A stretch of DNA of 64,000 nucleotides from Pisolithus tinctorius (lineage: Eukaryota > Basidiomycota > Agaricomycetes > Boletales > Pisolithaceae), in NCBI GenBank assembly GCA_024663395.1, contig JANFAH010000028.1, forward strand, positions 186,001-250,000, given 5' to 3'. Positions within the stretch are counted from its first letter, which is position 1. The number at the start of each line of letters is the position of its first letter. The position numbers and the translations under genes were made by a program. This document shows, piece after piece, positions 23,870 to 34,281 of this stretch. Below the pieces are notes generated by a model. The model did not search any database and was not told the origin of the DNA. It worked only from the letters and a program-made list of their open reading frames with translations.

Positions 23870-26800
23870 CTACTCTCCATAAGGCTCTCCGGTCATGTTG
23901 CTGATGGCGGAGTCATCAAAGTCAAAGTCATTGTCGTACAAGTCATTATCCTTGCTCCCAACGAGGGTACGATCATCTACCAGGGCAGGGGTAGTTATTC
24001 TGTCCTGTAAAGGACGACGAGGGTGGATGGAAGGGCATTGGGCCTGAGTATGCCCGGGACAAGTGGCATGGCAAAGGGGACATTCGTACAGTCCACAGTT
24101 GACGCGGATATGGCTGAGATGGTGGCAGACATAACACGCTTGACGATAGCGTGGATCAGACGGAGTAAGAGGCATGTCAAACTTGGTCAAGGCGTTCAGC
24201 ACAGGAGACGGCGGCAGCTGTGCAAGGGTTTCGATGATGTTTAATGTGTAGTCGAGTTCTGCATGGGAGATGCCAAAGGCAGTCTCAGGGTCTACTTCAG
24301 ATGGGGAGTCATGAGACTCGCAAGGTTGTGGGTTAGGGCCTGATAAACAACAGGCACGAGGTCTATCAGCTCTACAGAGAGAGCGAGACGAGTGGGAGGA
24401 TGACAACGATGATGGTGCTGGGGGGGAGGACGACGCAGAGGAAACCGGAGGGGAAGTTGCAGTCAAGGGTCTTCTAGACCCAGGAGGGGGAGGAGCGATC
24501 AACGTAGGGTACTGGCGAATATTGTAGATGAGGTCTGCACCTCCAAGGACATCAAAGAGTTTAAGCAAGAGGGGGACCTGCTGGATGGCGATTTCATTCA
24601 AGATAGTACGAGCGGGGGAAAGAAGGGGATTCTGGCGATTGACATAACGGGAGAGTTCCTCAAGCCGAAGGGCTTGGATAGCAGCATGATACACGAGGTC
24701 AAGTGGAGAGTCTTTGTCCACCTCGTGATAAACGGTGCCAATGATGGCGGGATCAGCAATGAAGAGTCGATACGAAGTGATCATTTGATTGCTAGCAGGC
24801 TGTCGTTGCTGACAAGCAAACGGGGTGTGGCAACGGGAGGGTTCACAAGGGTAGGTGTAACGGCGAGGAGGCATTTCAAGAGAGATATTTCTGACAGTAC
24901 GAGTGGAACGTCGAGTGGGTTGTTTCTGGAGGGGGAAGTCTTTGGGGAATCGTTTCTTATAGGCGGAGAGTGTATCATCTGTGTGTTCAAGGTGTGACTC
25001 TTTCTGCCACGAGTTTTTGGAAGAAGGATAGCCTTTCCATTTGATTAAAAAGGCGTGTCCATGGCCGGACCTTTTATGGCCGACTATCGCCTCAACTTCA
25101 TACTCCTCCTCGTTGACAAGGTCAGGTGGTGGAGCTGGGAAGTTCTGTCTGTGAATGTCATTTTCGCGATAGGGCGACAAGAGAGAAGCATGGAAAATGT
25201 TATGGATCTTCCATCGCATGGGGATCACAAGGCGATACGTAATCGGAGATAGGACGTCGGAGATTGTGAAGGGTCCTTCTCGTTTAGGTGCGAGTTTCCT
25301 ATTTTCATAGGAGCATTTCAAATTACGTGCTTCTAGCCAAACCTTATCACCTTTCTGGAATGGGGTGAAGGGTCGTGACGAGCGGTCTTTCATAGTTTTT
25401 CTGGCTAGGTCGTGGGCTGCAAGGGCTTCTTCTCTAGCCTTTCTGAGTTCATCAAGTCTAGACTCGGCGGCGGGAAGGTGGGTTTCCATGATCAGGGATG
25501 GAAGGGCTTTCGGTTCATACCTGTACATGAGGTAGAATGGAGATTGATGAGTGACGGAGTGTGGGCGATGGTTATGTGCGAACTCAGCCATTGGTAGGTT
25601 GTTCACCCACGAGGTGGGGTCGTTTTGGCAAAAGATGCAGAGATAAGTCTCCACTTCTTGATTCACAAGTTCAGTTTCTCCATCGGTCTGAGGGTGGTAC
25701 GCCGTGGACAGGGCGAGGGAGTATCCTAGGAGGGAAGCGAGTTCTTTGGCACAGGCCGAGGCGAACTGGGGACCTCGATCTGAGATGATTTTGTCATACA
25801 ACCCAAAGCGGGAGTAGACTTTCTTGAAAAACAGTGTTGCGATGTCGGCAGCGGAGGTGGTTTTCTTGGTGGGTGATAAAATTACCCCCTTTGTAAGCCC
25901 ATGGTCTACCACAACCAAAAGGGAATCATAACCATTAGACACGGGTAAGTCGGTGACCAGATTGCAAGAGATCTGTTGGAAGGGGCGGGTCGAGGTGGAG
26001 GGGATAGGCGTGAGGGGTGGTGTAGTTGGGTGCGTGTTAACCTTGTTTTGCTGGCACACAGCACAGCCTTCGACATATTTTCGGACAAAGGACGCAAGTC
26101 CAGGCCACCAGAATTCGGATGAGACAAGTTGTCGGGTCTTCAGGACACCAGGGTGTCTGGCAGAGGGGTGGTCATGGTGGTTGGACACGACGGTTCGGCG
26201 GAGGGTGGGGTCATCAGGGATGTATACCCAATTTCTGTAGAGTAGAACCCCACTTTCAAACTTCCAGTCAGAGAGATGTGACTTGAACGGAAGCGGCATA
26301 TCAACATTTTCAATGGCACGAAGTGCCATTTGGACCACGGGGTCTTTCATGGAGGACGATGCGACCTTCTGAGTGAGACTGGTGTCAATAAGATTGACGA
26401 ATAAGGTTTGTGGAAGGAGGGTAACTCCTTTGTTATCTTCGTCATCGTCAGGGATATGATTGGGTCGGCGGGAGAGTGCATCTGGTGTGGCCAGGTCTTT
26501 GCCTGGGACATGTTCTAACTGCAGATCAAAGTCTGCAAGGTCAAGGAGCCAGTGGGCCTGGCGACAATTCAAGTTTTGAGGTGACTTGAAGTATGTCAGA
26601 TTTTTATGGTCTGTGAAGACCTTAACCGGGAAAGGGGATCCATGGAGATAATGTCTCCAAGATTTTAATGCTCGAATAACCCCGAGCAGTTCTCTGTCAT
26701 ATATGTCATAGTTTCGCTCCGCAGGATTAAATGACTGGGATAGAAAGGCACAAGGTTGCCACTGTCCATTTGAATCTTCTTGAAGGAGGATACCTCCTGT

Positions 26801-28579
26801 TGCGTACTTAGATGCGTCCGTTGTGATTGCAAATGGGCGAGAGGTGTCTGGCATTCGGAGTGTGGGTTGTGCCATGAAGATTCTCTTGAGAAGATCAAAG
26901 GCGTCTTGGCATTTCTTAGACCAACTCCAGTCGACCGTCTTCTTGGTAAGGTCAATGAGTGGTCGTGCAATGTCCAAGTAGTAAGGGACGAATCTTCTGT
27001 AAAAGTTTGCAAATCCTAGGAAGGATCGCACGTCTTTGACCTTTTTTGGGACCAGCCATTCGGCAATGCCTTGAACTTTGACAGGGTCCATGGCGACAGT
27101 GTTTTCTTTGATAATCATGCCAAGGTATTCCACCTCGGCGAGATCAAAATGACATTTTTCCAACTTCAAGGGAAGGGAGAGTTCCCTCATTCGTTCGAGA
27201 ACACGACGGGTTCTTCGTTTATGTTCTTCGGGGTTACTTGAAAAGATAAGAAGGTCATCCATGTAGACGACTAACCATCCTTCAGCGATCATGTCTCTGA
27301 AAGAGTCGTTCATGAATCGCTGGAAGGTGGCAGGGGAGTTACAGAGACCAAAGAACATAATGGTGGGTTCGAAAAGTCCTTTGTGTGTGATAAACGCTGC
27401 TTTCCATTGGTCTCCTTCCTTGATGCAGACATTGTTGTAGCCCGACCTGACATCCATCTTTGTGAAGACGGAGGCTCCTTTTAGTTTGTCTACAAGGTCC
27501 GAAATGAGGGGAAGGGGGTATGCATCCTTCACCGTATTCTTGTTCAGATACCTGTAGTCTTGGCAGGGTCGCAGGGAACCATCCTTCTTTCCTATGAAGA
27601 AGAAGGGGGCAGCTTGGGGAGATTTTGAGGGACGAATCTTTCCTTCTCGAAGGTTTTCTTCGATAAACTTTTCTGCAGACTCTCGCTCAGAGGGAGAGAG
27701 AGGGTATGCTTTGGCCACCTTGGGGACGAAGTCTTCTACAAGGTTTATGGCATGGTCGTATGGTCGTGATGGAGGTAAAACCCCATCAGATGGTTTCTTG
27801 AAAACCAAGGCGAAGTCTTTGTACTCTTCAGGGAGGACAGCTTTCGGTTTCTTCTTGTGTTCTTCTTGGGCTAGTTCCGTAGCCGTGGTGATCTTTCGAA
27901 GAAGACTATTGTTGGGATTAATCTTCTTTGCTTCTTCGACAAGTTTTCCAACCGACATCACGAAGTGTGCTCGGATGGTTTTGTCTTCTGGTTCTTCGTA
28001 ATCCATGAACTTGTTTATCCCTTTCTTTTCAGCAGGGGACACAAGATTCACGGTTGGTTCTTCGATGGCAATGGAAGAGACGTTGCGTCTTAATTCCTTT
28101 GATCTATCGGTTTTCTCATCGATAGACAATGTGCCCATCCTCCAGTCCACGACAGGGTTGTTTTCTTGGAGCCAGGGGAGACCCAGAATGACGTTTTCTG
28201 TTCCACAGTTGATGACATGGAAAAAGGACTGGTGAATGAGTCCTTTAATTTTGAAGTAGAGGGTGGCGGAAAACAATATTCTTCCATTTGAGTTTTGGGT
28301 TCCATCGGCATTTTTTGCAAGGATGGGTTCGGCGAGGCATTGAGTGGGGATTCGGTGCTTTCGCACAAATCCCCAGTCGATGCAAGAAATTTCTGCTCCG
28401 GAGTCAACCAGAGCAGTAGTGTTGATGACTTTCTGAGTAGTTTCTGATGCGTAAAGGGAGATGGGAATCTGCATAGTACGTTCTGGTGTAGACGTTACAA
28501 GTACAGGTGCAACAGAAACTAAACTGTCCTTAGTTTGGGGAACATCTGGCATCAATGCAGAGTTCCCATTCAAAAATCC
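23870..28579 (-). CDS. Pol polyprotein of element 1 (protease, RT, RNase H, integrase, chromodomain, C-terminal zinc knuckles)
   Basis: A 1567-codon frame whose upstream edge overlaps gag in the -1 frame; the nearest in-frame ATG comes only after seven codons, so frameshift expression is likely. Numbered from codon 28573: protease DSG at 57-59; RT with D374 and YMDD at 437-440; RNase H TTDAS (586), E628 and D655; integrase zinc finger with H807, C837 and C840. At the first integrase Asp position there is Asn (N871, AAT at 25963-25961) where ISxD is usual. The SDRG Asp and a downstream Glu-rich segment are present. A chromodomain lies near 1153-1210. A further 350 residues follow, with two CCHC-like knuckles (1480-1493 and 1498-1513) and an acidic end. 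Family role: copying and integrating the element; the Asn suggests an inactive integrase. Confidence 0.88.
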   Translation of the reverse strand, partial: GFLNGNSALMPDVPQTKDSLVSVAPVLVTSTPERTMQIPISLYASETTQKVINTTALVDSGAEISCIDWGFVRKHRIPTQCLAEPILAKNADGTQNSNGRILFSATLYFKIKGLIHQSFFHVINCGTENVILGLPWLQENNPVVDWRMGTLSIDEKTDRSKELRRNVSSIAIEEPTVNLVSPAEKKGINKFMDYEEPEDKTIRAHFVMSVGKLVEEAKKINPNNSLLRKITTATELAQEEHKKKPKAVLPEEYKDFALVFKKPSDGVLPPSRPYDHAINLVEDFVPKVAKAYPLSPSERESAEKFIEENLREGKIRPSKSPQAAPFFFIGKKDGSLRPCQDYRYLNKNTVKDAYPLPLISDLVDKLKGASVFTKMDVRSGYNNVCIKEGDQWKAAFITHKGLFEPTIMFFGLCNSPATFQRFMNDSFRDMIAEGWLVVYMDDLLIFSSNPEEHKRRTRRVLERMRELSLPLKLEKCHFDLAEVEYLGMIIKENTVAMDPVKVQGIAEWLVPKKVKDVRSFLGFANFYRRFVPYYLDIARPLIDLTKKTVDWSWSKKCQDAFDLLKRIFMAQPTLRMPDTSRPFAITTDASKYATGGILLQEDSNGQWQPCAFLSQSFNPAERNYDIYDRELLGVIRALKSWRHYLHGSPFPVKVFTDHKNLTYFKSPQNLNCRQAHWLLDLADFDLQLEHVPGKDLATPDALSRRPNHIPDDDEDNKGVTLLPQTLFVNLIDTSLTQKVASSSMKDPVVQMALRAIENVDMPLPFKSHLSDWKFESGVLLYRNWVYIPDDPTLRRTVVSNHHDHPSARHPGVLKTRQLVSSEFWWPGLASFVRKYVEGCAVCQQNKVNTHPTTPPLTPIPSTSTRPFQQISCNLVTDLPVSNGYDSLLVVVDHGLTKGVILSPTKKTTSAADIATLFFKKVYSRFGLYDKIISDRGPQFASACAKELASLLGYSLALSTAYHPQTDGETELVNQEVETYLCIFCQNDPTSWVNNLPMAEFAHNHRPHSVTHQSPFYLMYRYEPKALPSLIMETHLPAAESRLDELRKAREEALAAHDLARKTMKDRSSRPFTPFQKGDKVWLEARNLKCSYENRKLAPKREGPFTISDVLSPITYRLVIPMRWKIHNIFHASLLSPYRENDIHRQNFPAPPPDLVNEEEYEVEAIVGHKRSGHGHAFLIKWKGYPSSKNSWQKESHLEHTDDTLSAYKKRFPKDFPLQKQPTRRSTRTVRNISLEMPPRRYTYPCEPSRCHTPFACQQRQPASNQMITSYRLFIADPAIIGTVYHEVDKDSPLDLVYHAAIQALRLEELSRYVNRQNPLLSPARTILNEIAIQQVPLLLKLFDVLGGADLIYNIRQYPTLIAPPPPGSRRPLTATSPPVSSASSSPPAPSSLSSSHSSRSLCRADRPRACCLSGPNPQPCESHDSPSEVDPETAFGISHAELDYTLNIIETLAQLPPSPVLNALTKFDMPLTPSDPRYRQACYVCHHLSHIRVNCGLYECPLCHATCPGHTQAQCPSIHPRRPLQDRITTPALVDDRTLVGSKDNDLYDNDFDFDDSAISNMTGEPYGE
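28538..28579 (-). promoter_or_regulatory. Candidate -1 ribosomal frameshift signal of element 1
   Basis: On the minus strand GGATTTT (28579-28573) is followed directly by the gag TGA, and pol opens in the -1 frame. A stem starts after 5 nt: GGGAACTCTG (28567-28558) pairs with CAGA plus GTTCCC (28548-28538) with one bulged T and a 9-nt loop. GGATTTA-type sites are known to work in retroviral -1 frameshifting. The heptamer is not the strict X XXY YYZ form, so confidence is moderate. Confidence 0.55.
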
Positions 28580-29317
28580 TTTCCAAGAGCCCTAGCAATG
28601 TTAACTAGAGCGACGGATGGACCAGCGACCTTTTCTTCATTGTCGCTTTCTTCTACTTCCACAATTTTGTGGATTTTCTTCACCTTCTTCTGGGGGGTTT
28701 TCCCCTTGTCTGGACATTCTCGGGAGAGATGTCCCTTGTTTCCACAACCGAAACATCTTCCTTCTTTGATGTGACAGTGTACCTGCGGTGTCTGCGGAGG
28801 TGAATGAGGCTTTGAAGTCTTTTATGAAATTGGAAAAAGTGCCGAAACTTGGGGGGTTCTTTTCCAGAGACGTTTTCTGGAAGGTGGCAGCCCAGGAGTG
28901 GGCGACATCTTTCTTCATATACGACAGGGCGTAGACCACCTTTTTGGTGTCAGTGGCGTATAGTTCTTCATTTACCAAGAGATAGGTCTGTACGGAGTAC
29001 AGCCAGCTCATGGTGTTCTTTTGGTTTCCATCAAAACCAGATGGAGCGCCAATCTTCAGTTCAGTGGCTTTGGTGGCATTGCCAACCGGTGCCTTCGACG
29101 ATGAACCAGACATCGTATTTGGTGGTGGGGTCAGGGGTGTAGGAAGTGTGGTGGGTACTGGTGGGATTGGAGTACCAAGCGAGGCGAGGGACTGGGTGAA
29201 GAGGTTCGAGAGGATACCAGAGGTAAAGCCTCTATCCAGTTGTTCGGGTTCGTTGGAGGAGGTGTCAGTGACAGTGCTCTCCTGTTCCTCGTCAGATGAC
29301 GATTCTTCACGGGTGGG
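28570..29317 (-). pseudogene. Gag of element 1, internally deleted and frameshifted
   Basis: The frame open from 29317 reads an acidic N-terminus and a Pro/Thr linker, then an ATG at 29113 and a capsid-like start (GAPSGFDGNQKNTMSWL, VNEELYATDTKKVVYALSYM). About 105 residues after the ATG it runs directly, in a shifted frame, into the nucleocapsid CFGCGNKGHLSREC (near 28755). Most of the capsid C-terminal region is missing compared with usual gypsy Gag of several hundred residues. The loss explains why the 5' part is out of frame with the zinc knuckle. This copy could not make a normal Gag particle. Confidence 0.75.
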
Positions 29318-29409
29318 TCACAACGGCACCCAACGTCGGTTGTTTCGGGGGTTCGTGGTGGTTCACTAAGCAGTGACCGATTCGGCCAAAGGCTGGAGAC
29401 TTGAGCTTT

Positions 29410-29457
29410 TGTTACACTCGACCGAAGTCAAGATGTAGGGAGAGCTCAAACGTAACA
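29410..29457 (-). repeat. 5' LTR remnant of element 1 (48 bp, 402-bp internal deletion)
   Basis: Starts TGTTACACTCGACCGAAGTC and ends CTCAAACGTAACA. It equals the first 41 bp plus the last 7 bp of the 450-bp LTR; the joint sits at an AAA shared by both sides. The intact GCTGA outside shows that the deletion happened after insertion. Confidence 0.88.
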
Positions 29458-29462
29458 GCTGA
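29458..29462. repeat. Target-site duplication, right copy (GCTGA)
   Basis: Matches 23378-23382 exactly and abuts the LTR remnant. Confidence 0.9.
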
Positions 29463-30926
29463 TAAGCTGGACATAGAGTCGCAAGCTTGTATCTTGATCT
29501 TCTTTGGCATGCCCTTTGTAACTGTAACACATGACTGAAAGAAAATCAAAGGTGAAGGAACTTGGGGAAAGGTAGTTAGCACATACCTTGGCCATGGCAT
29601 TCTTGTGCCCCAAAACATGGATGGCATCATCTAGATTGCCACAGTTATCATCGATGCCATCACCCTCAACCTCAGAGGTTGAGATGTATTCCAACTTGGC
29701 TACTTTCCTCTTGACATTGGCAAGTCTGGTGGCAGTATCCTTGGCCTCACAATCCTTGGCCATTGCAGCAGCACACTGAGACTATCATTGCATGAGTAAA
29801 AACTGCTTCAGTGTGAAAGATACTCAACAAGAACATTTTGAAGAGTGGGGACATCCAAAACCAGGGGTCTCACTGGCCTGCTAGCTTCACCATCTTTGCA
29901 TTTGGGTGGCAAGTTGAAGTTTTCTGGTAGTTGGGATTTGAACTCATAGTTGTATTGGGGGTCATTTGGCAGTGGAGAGCCAAGATTGAATACGTGGAAC
30001 TCAACATTGCTAGTACTTGTAGCGAGGGTACTTGTGGATGGAGGTGGTGCAGCTGATGTGCGAGGACTGGCACTGGCACTCGAAGATCACATAGAACTTG
30101 TGTTGATGATGTTCACCCAATTTTTGACACACTTAGATAAAGTGAGTTTATTGTCAGAGCTGGCAGTTGTTAGAACATTCACAAAGAAAAGTGTTGCCTC
30201 AGTTAGGAGGAACATGTTAAGAAGTAAGATGCACATCAAACCAGTACTAGCACTGATGCTATTGTCACATGCTGATGGCAGGGATGCTTTGTTGCGAGTG
30301 GAGATTATTGCTTCATGCAATGATTTTGCCTTTACTGCTTTTGTCCCTTTCCCCTTCATCACTACAGGTTCAGCATTGTCTTCCACATCAGCTAGGGGGG
30401 TAAGTGGTTCACTTGTCCCTACAAAAAAAAATCAGCCTCATGTTTTCTTGGTTAAGTATGATAGATACCACCATCACTATCATTTCTTTGCCTGCCAACA
30501 GTGCAAGGACAAGGATGAGGATGTGGACACAACTTGATGGGCTTAGCACCAGCAGCAACACCACCTTGGTTGACCTCCATTTTATCCTTGATTTCGCTGA
30601 TCTGTTGATAACCTCTCTTCAGCGCTGCAACCTTTTTGGCAAGGGCTTCCCAGGTGTGTTTGTTGTTGGCTTCCTTCTCCGCACTTGTCTGTCTTCTCAG
30701 TTGGCTGTCAAGGACAATCCTACCAGGATGCACATTAGCCACCTGGCACTTCAGGTGACCACTTGCAAGTGTCTCCTGTGGGCACTCTGCAGCCAGTTGG
30801 TTGTCCATATCTTGCAGTGCAAAGGGTCGTTGGCTGTGCATGAAGGTGGAAGATGAAGAGGCAGAAAAAAAGGTATGCCCACTGCCGTCTCTTTTGGCTT
30901 AGTTCAATTCTATGTTCAGTTGGCAA
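29463..30926 (-). pseudogene. 5' half of the gene split by gypsy element 1
   Basis: Minus-strand exons: a start region with QEALAKKVAALKRGYQQI-like helix (30452-30841), a Lys-rich exon with MKGKGTKAVKAKSLHEAI (30087-30386), an exon with MAKDCEAKDTATRLANVKRK and an acidic segment (29600-29763) ending at a GTATGTGC donor, and the exon 29463-29534 that stops at the insertion. The split frame resumes at 23377. The gene is divergent from the Plavaka transposase that begins near 30977, so it may once have been cargo or simply a neighbour of that transposon. Function unknown. Confidence 0.55.
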
Positions 30927-30976
30927 ATCTTTGCTGTCCCACAGTAACTCCCATTACTCATCATTTTTCTTTCAGA

Positions 30977-33900
30977 TATGATTCCCTGCACAAAGCCTGG
31001 CTGCCGTCAATGGTTCAGAAATAAGTCAGGCCTAACCCAGCATGTCAATGTATAGCACCCATTCTTTCTGCCTATCAACATCCCCATGCCAGTAGAACAG
31101 CCAGATCAGGCACCATTGCCTGAAGTGGAACAATTCCAGTTCCAACCAGATGACAACTATAGTGACCCATCCACAAACCCTTTGAATCCAACCCTTCTGG
31201 CAGAATTTGTTGGACCAGGCAACAAGTATTATCGGAACTATCACCCAAACCTCACTGGTATGCAGTATGGGTGAAAAAATTAAATATTTACTGTTGTATT
31301 ATTCAACAGGGCAGCCTTGTGATTCATCTGGAAACCCCCTCCCAGTTGGACAGCTGTCCCTGGAAACTCCTTCTGAAAAGCAACCTAATGATTGGTCGCC
31401 ATATTCCAGTCATTTGGAGTTTGAGCTAGCTGACTTTCTGTTCACTCACAGCCAAATGTCTACTGCCAATATAAACAAGTTGCTAGATCTCTGGAATGTG
31501 ATGCTGCTTGGTGCTGGCAGCTGGCCAGTCTTCAAGGATAGCGCTGAAATGTACAAGATGATTGATCGCACTATACTTGGTGATGTACAGTGGGAGAATT
31601 TTTGCATATCCTATACTGGTGAATGACCAACTGATAATGTGCCATTGTGGATGAATGCTGCATACAATATTTGGTTCCAGGACCCTTACGATGTTATTCG
31701 CGATATGCTTTCCTGACCTGATTTTTCAGGTGACATGGATTACCAGCTGTTTCAGGAATATGAGAGCACAATGGACAAGAGACAATGGGAGGATTTCATG
31801 TCTGGTGATTGGGCATGGACACAAGTGGTGCATCAGTTATCTTCCATGTCTCTGAGCACTGTACTAATGGCATGCAAATAACAGGATATAATTTCTCATG
31901 ATTCAACCACACATGGGTCTACCTTCATTCCAATCATCCTTGGCAGTGACAAGATGACCATGTCAGTCGCAACTGGTCAAAATGACTATTATCCCCTCTA
32001 CCTTTCGATAGGTAACATAAGCAACAAAGTTCATGGTGCTCATCACAATAGTGTCACTCTCATTGCTTTCCTTGCAATCCCACATAGTAAGTGCATCTGA
32101 TAGATACATAGGAAAGTAATGGTGCTAATGAGAGATATACTTGTAGTGGACAAAGAACATGTGCCCACCGATGTGTTCTGACAATTCCACCACCAACTCT
32201 TTCATGCATCACTCGCATATATTCTTCGCAATCTCAAGCCTGTGATGACCAAACCAACTGTTATGCAGTTTGGTGATGGACACTATTGCTGCGTCATTTT
32301 TGGACTTGGCCCTTACATTGCCAATTATGAGGAACAAGTCCTTTTGGCATGTATTGTGTGAGGGTGGTGCACAAAGTATGTTTTTCTACTTTCCAACTTT
32401 TACTATCAACTAACTAGAATCTCAGATGTCTTGCAATGAGGCAGGAACTCGATAGTGATGCACTTTATCGGAGTCACAAACATGCAGAAGCACTGATTGA
32501 GGAGTTTGATCTCAAGACCTTATGGGATGTGTATGGCATTGTGGGTGATATAATTGTAAGTATTGTTTCACTTAGATTCTACTGTGCCTGTGTCCTGAAA
32601 ACCAATTTCAGCCATTCACCAGCCACTTTCCCCATGCCAACATATACCAACTCATCACCCCTGACATACTACACCAGATCATCAAAGGGACATTCAAGGA
32701 TCACTTGGTTGAGTGGGTTGAAAGCTATTTGAAGACCATGCATGGCACAACAAAGGTGAATGTGATCTTAGATGATATTGACCAGAGGTACATCTGCTTT
32801 AATTTACATCTCTTTCTTTCCTCATGTAGGATACCTTAGAATCGCAGCCATCATGCCTTTCGCAGGGCTCCATTGCTTTCCTGAGGGCCATCATTTCAAA
32901 CAGTGGACTGGTAATGACTCAAAGGCACTAATGAAGGTAATTTTAGATCAGTTTGTTTATACAGTCTGTCCTTATGTTCAACACGTAGGTGTATCTACCC
33001 ACCATTGAGGGGCATGTGCCAACTGAGATTGTGTGAACATTTCACACTTTGTTGGAGTTCACATACCTCGTCCATCGCAATGTCCTCACTGAAGAAACCT
33101 TGGTTGCAGTTCAAGATACCATTGACCACTTTCACAAGTACTGGGAAATATTTTGCCAATTGGGTACCATTCAAACCTTTTCCTTACTGCATCAGCATGC
33201 CATGAAGCACTACCCTGATCTTATACATTTATTCAGGGTGCCAAATGGACTTTGCACATCAATCACCAAATCAAAGCATATTGATGCTGTGAAGGACCTG
33301 TACCAGTGGACCAATTGTAACAAGCTGCTGGGCCAAATGCTCATTATCAATCAGCACTTGGATAAGTTGGCAGCCTCTTGAAGGGATTTCAACAAACAAG
33401 GGATGCTAGAGGGAAACTGCCTCATGGCAACTATGCAGCTCCTTTCGACTCAAGGTCAGTCACTAGATGATCATATTGATTTTCATCGTATTCACATGAA
33501 GTAAACAGATGGCAGAGAGAACAGTGGTACATCACAAGTCCTAGATTCTGGTCCCCATAATGAAGACAATGGTGAGGCTGTGGACTGCCCAACATCCATA
33601 GAGGCACATGTTGAACTTGCTCACACTACCCGTATGTACCTTATTAACCTCAGTAGTGCAGCAGCTCACAACATCAACCTCTTGTGTTCAGAAATGAAGT
33701 GGGCCAGAACCGTGACAGATCTTGCAATTGAGCTTGGCCTATCGCATCTCCCTACCATTTTGGAGGAATTCCTGCCTCAACAAGCCAACACTGATGACTA
33801 CCATGATCTCTGTGACATCCCACTATCTGAGTGCCCCATCTACAGCAACAAAATCACCATTGTTAATTCTGCAGCTGCACTATTCTATGTGCCAAGTGAT

Positions 33901-34035
33901 ATCAGTGGTATTGGTGGCATGTGGCATGAGTATATTTGCTCATGTCATTTGTGGCAGAACGGACCACCCCAGTGTGAGTCAAAGTGTGGAAAGCTGGTGA
34001 AAACCAAACAAAACCAACACAAAAGACAAATGTAG
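30977..34035 (+). pseudogene. Plavaka-type (CACTA/CMC superfamily) transposase, decayed
   Basis: Recognised from the order of conserved segments. First a C2H2-like start (PCTKPGCRQWF...H). Then NDWSPYSSHLEFELADFLF, MSTANINKLLDLW, WPVFKDSAEMYKMIDR and ILGSDKMTMSVATGQ with YYPLYLSIGNI. Then an LFH...LRNLKPV segment with FGDGHYCCVIFGLGPYIANYEEQ, and finally AIMPFAGLHCFPEGHHFKQWTGNDSKALMK-like blocks read piecewise. The C-terminal part (33580-34035) has CPIYSNKITIVNSAAALFYV, SDISGIGGMWHEYI, then breaks off. Introns and several stop codons interrupt it; a TGA after SYTGE (31624) again stands where Arg is expected. Plavaka transposases move DNA transposons of fungi by cut and paste. The 3' end appears truncated near 34.03 kb. 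Confidence 0.75.
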
Positions 34036-34110
34036 AGCAAGTGGTGGTGTACCTCTGCAGAACCTGGAGGGCAGAAGAAATCTAGTGTGGGGGAATTTCA
34101 ATGGCAGGTG

Positions 34111-34281
34111 CTCCTAGTGCAAGTCAATGACAAGTTATGCAGGAGTAGACAAGTGAGTGATAACTGGACAGGGGATGCTGAACAGAGTGAAGGTGTTCAG
34201 CCAAAAGTATTCTGGAGTAACGAACTTCAAGTGGAATGTGCTCCTGGTGCAAGTTGTTGACAAGTTATGCAGGAGTGGAGG
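34111..34281. repeat. Direct repeat pair downstream of the Plavaka remnant
   Basis: About 43 bp at 34111-34153 (GCTCCTAGTGCAAGTCAATG start) recurs at 34239-34281 with few changes; both share GACAAGTTATGCAGGAGT. They could be part of an unidentified LTR or terminal region. Confidence 0.6.

Larger units (their letters stand above)
23383..29457 (-). mobile_element. Ty3/gypsy chromodomain retrotransposon (element 1)
   Basis: Bounded by TG...CA LTR ends and a perfect GCTGA duplication; coding runs right to left. The 3' LTR (left) is 450 bp, while the 5' LTR (right) is a 48-bp remnant, so the promoter-bearing part is lost. Gag has an internal deletion with frameshift, and pol is one long open frame with a changed integrase residue. 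CpG dinucleotides are common, in contrast with the CpG-poor gene it interrupts, indicating a comparatively recent insertion. Confidence 0.92.

Noticed and set aside
30977..34035. Reading the 31-34 kb gene as a second KDZ transposase
   Set aside because: It lacks the CxC2 cluster and the GWVDGE motif, and instead shows SSDK/ATG-like, YPLYLSIGNI and SDISG segments typical of Plavaka.
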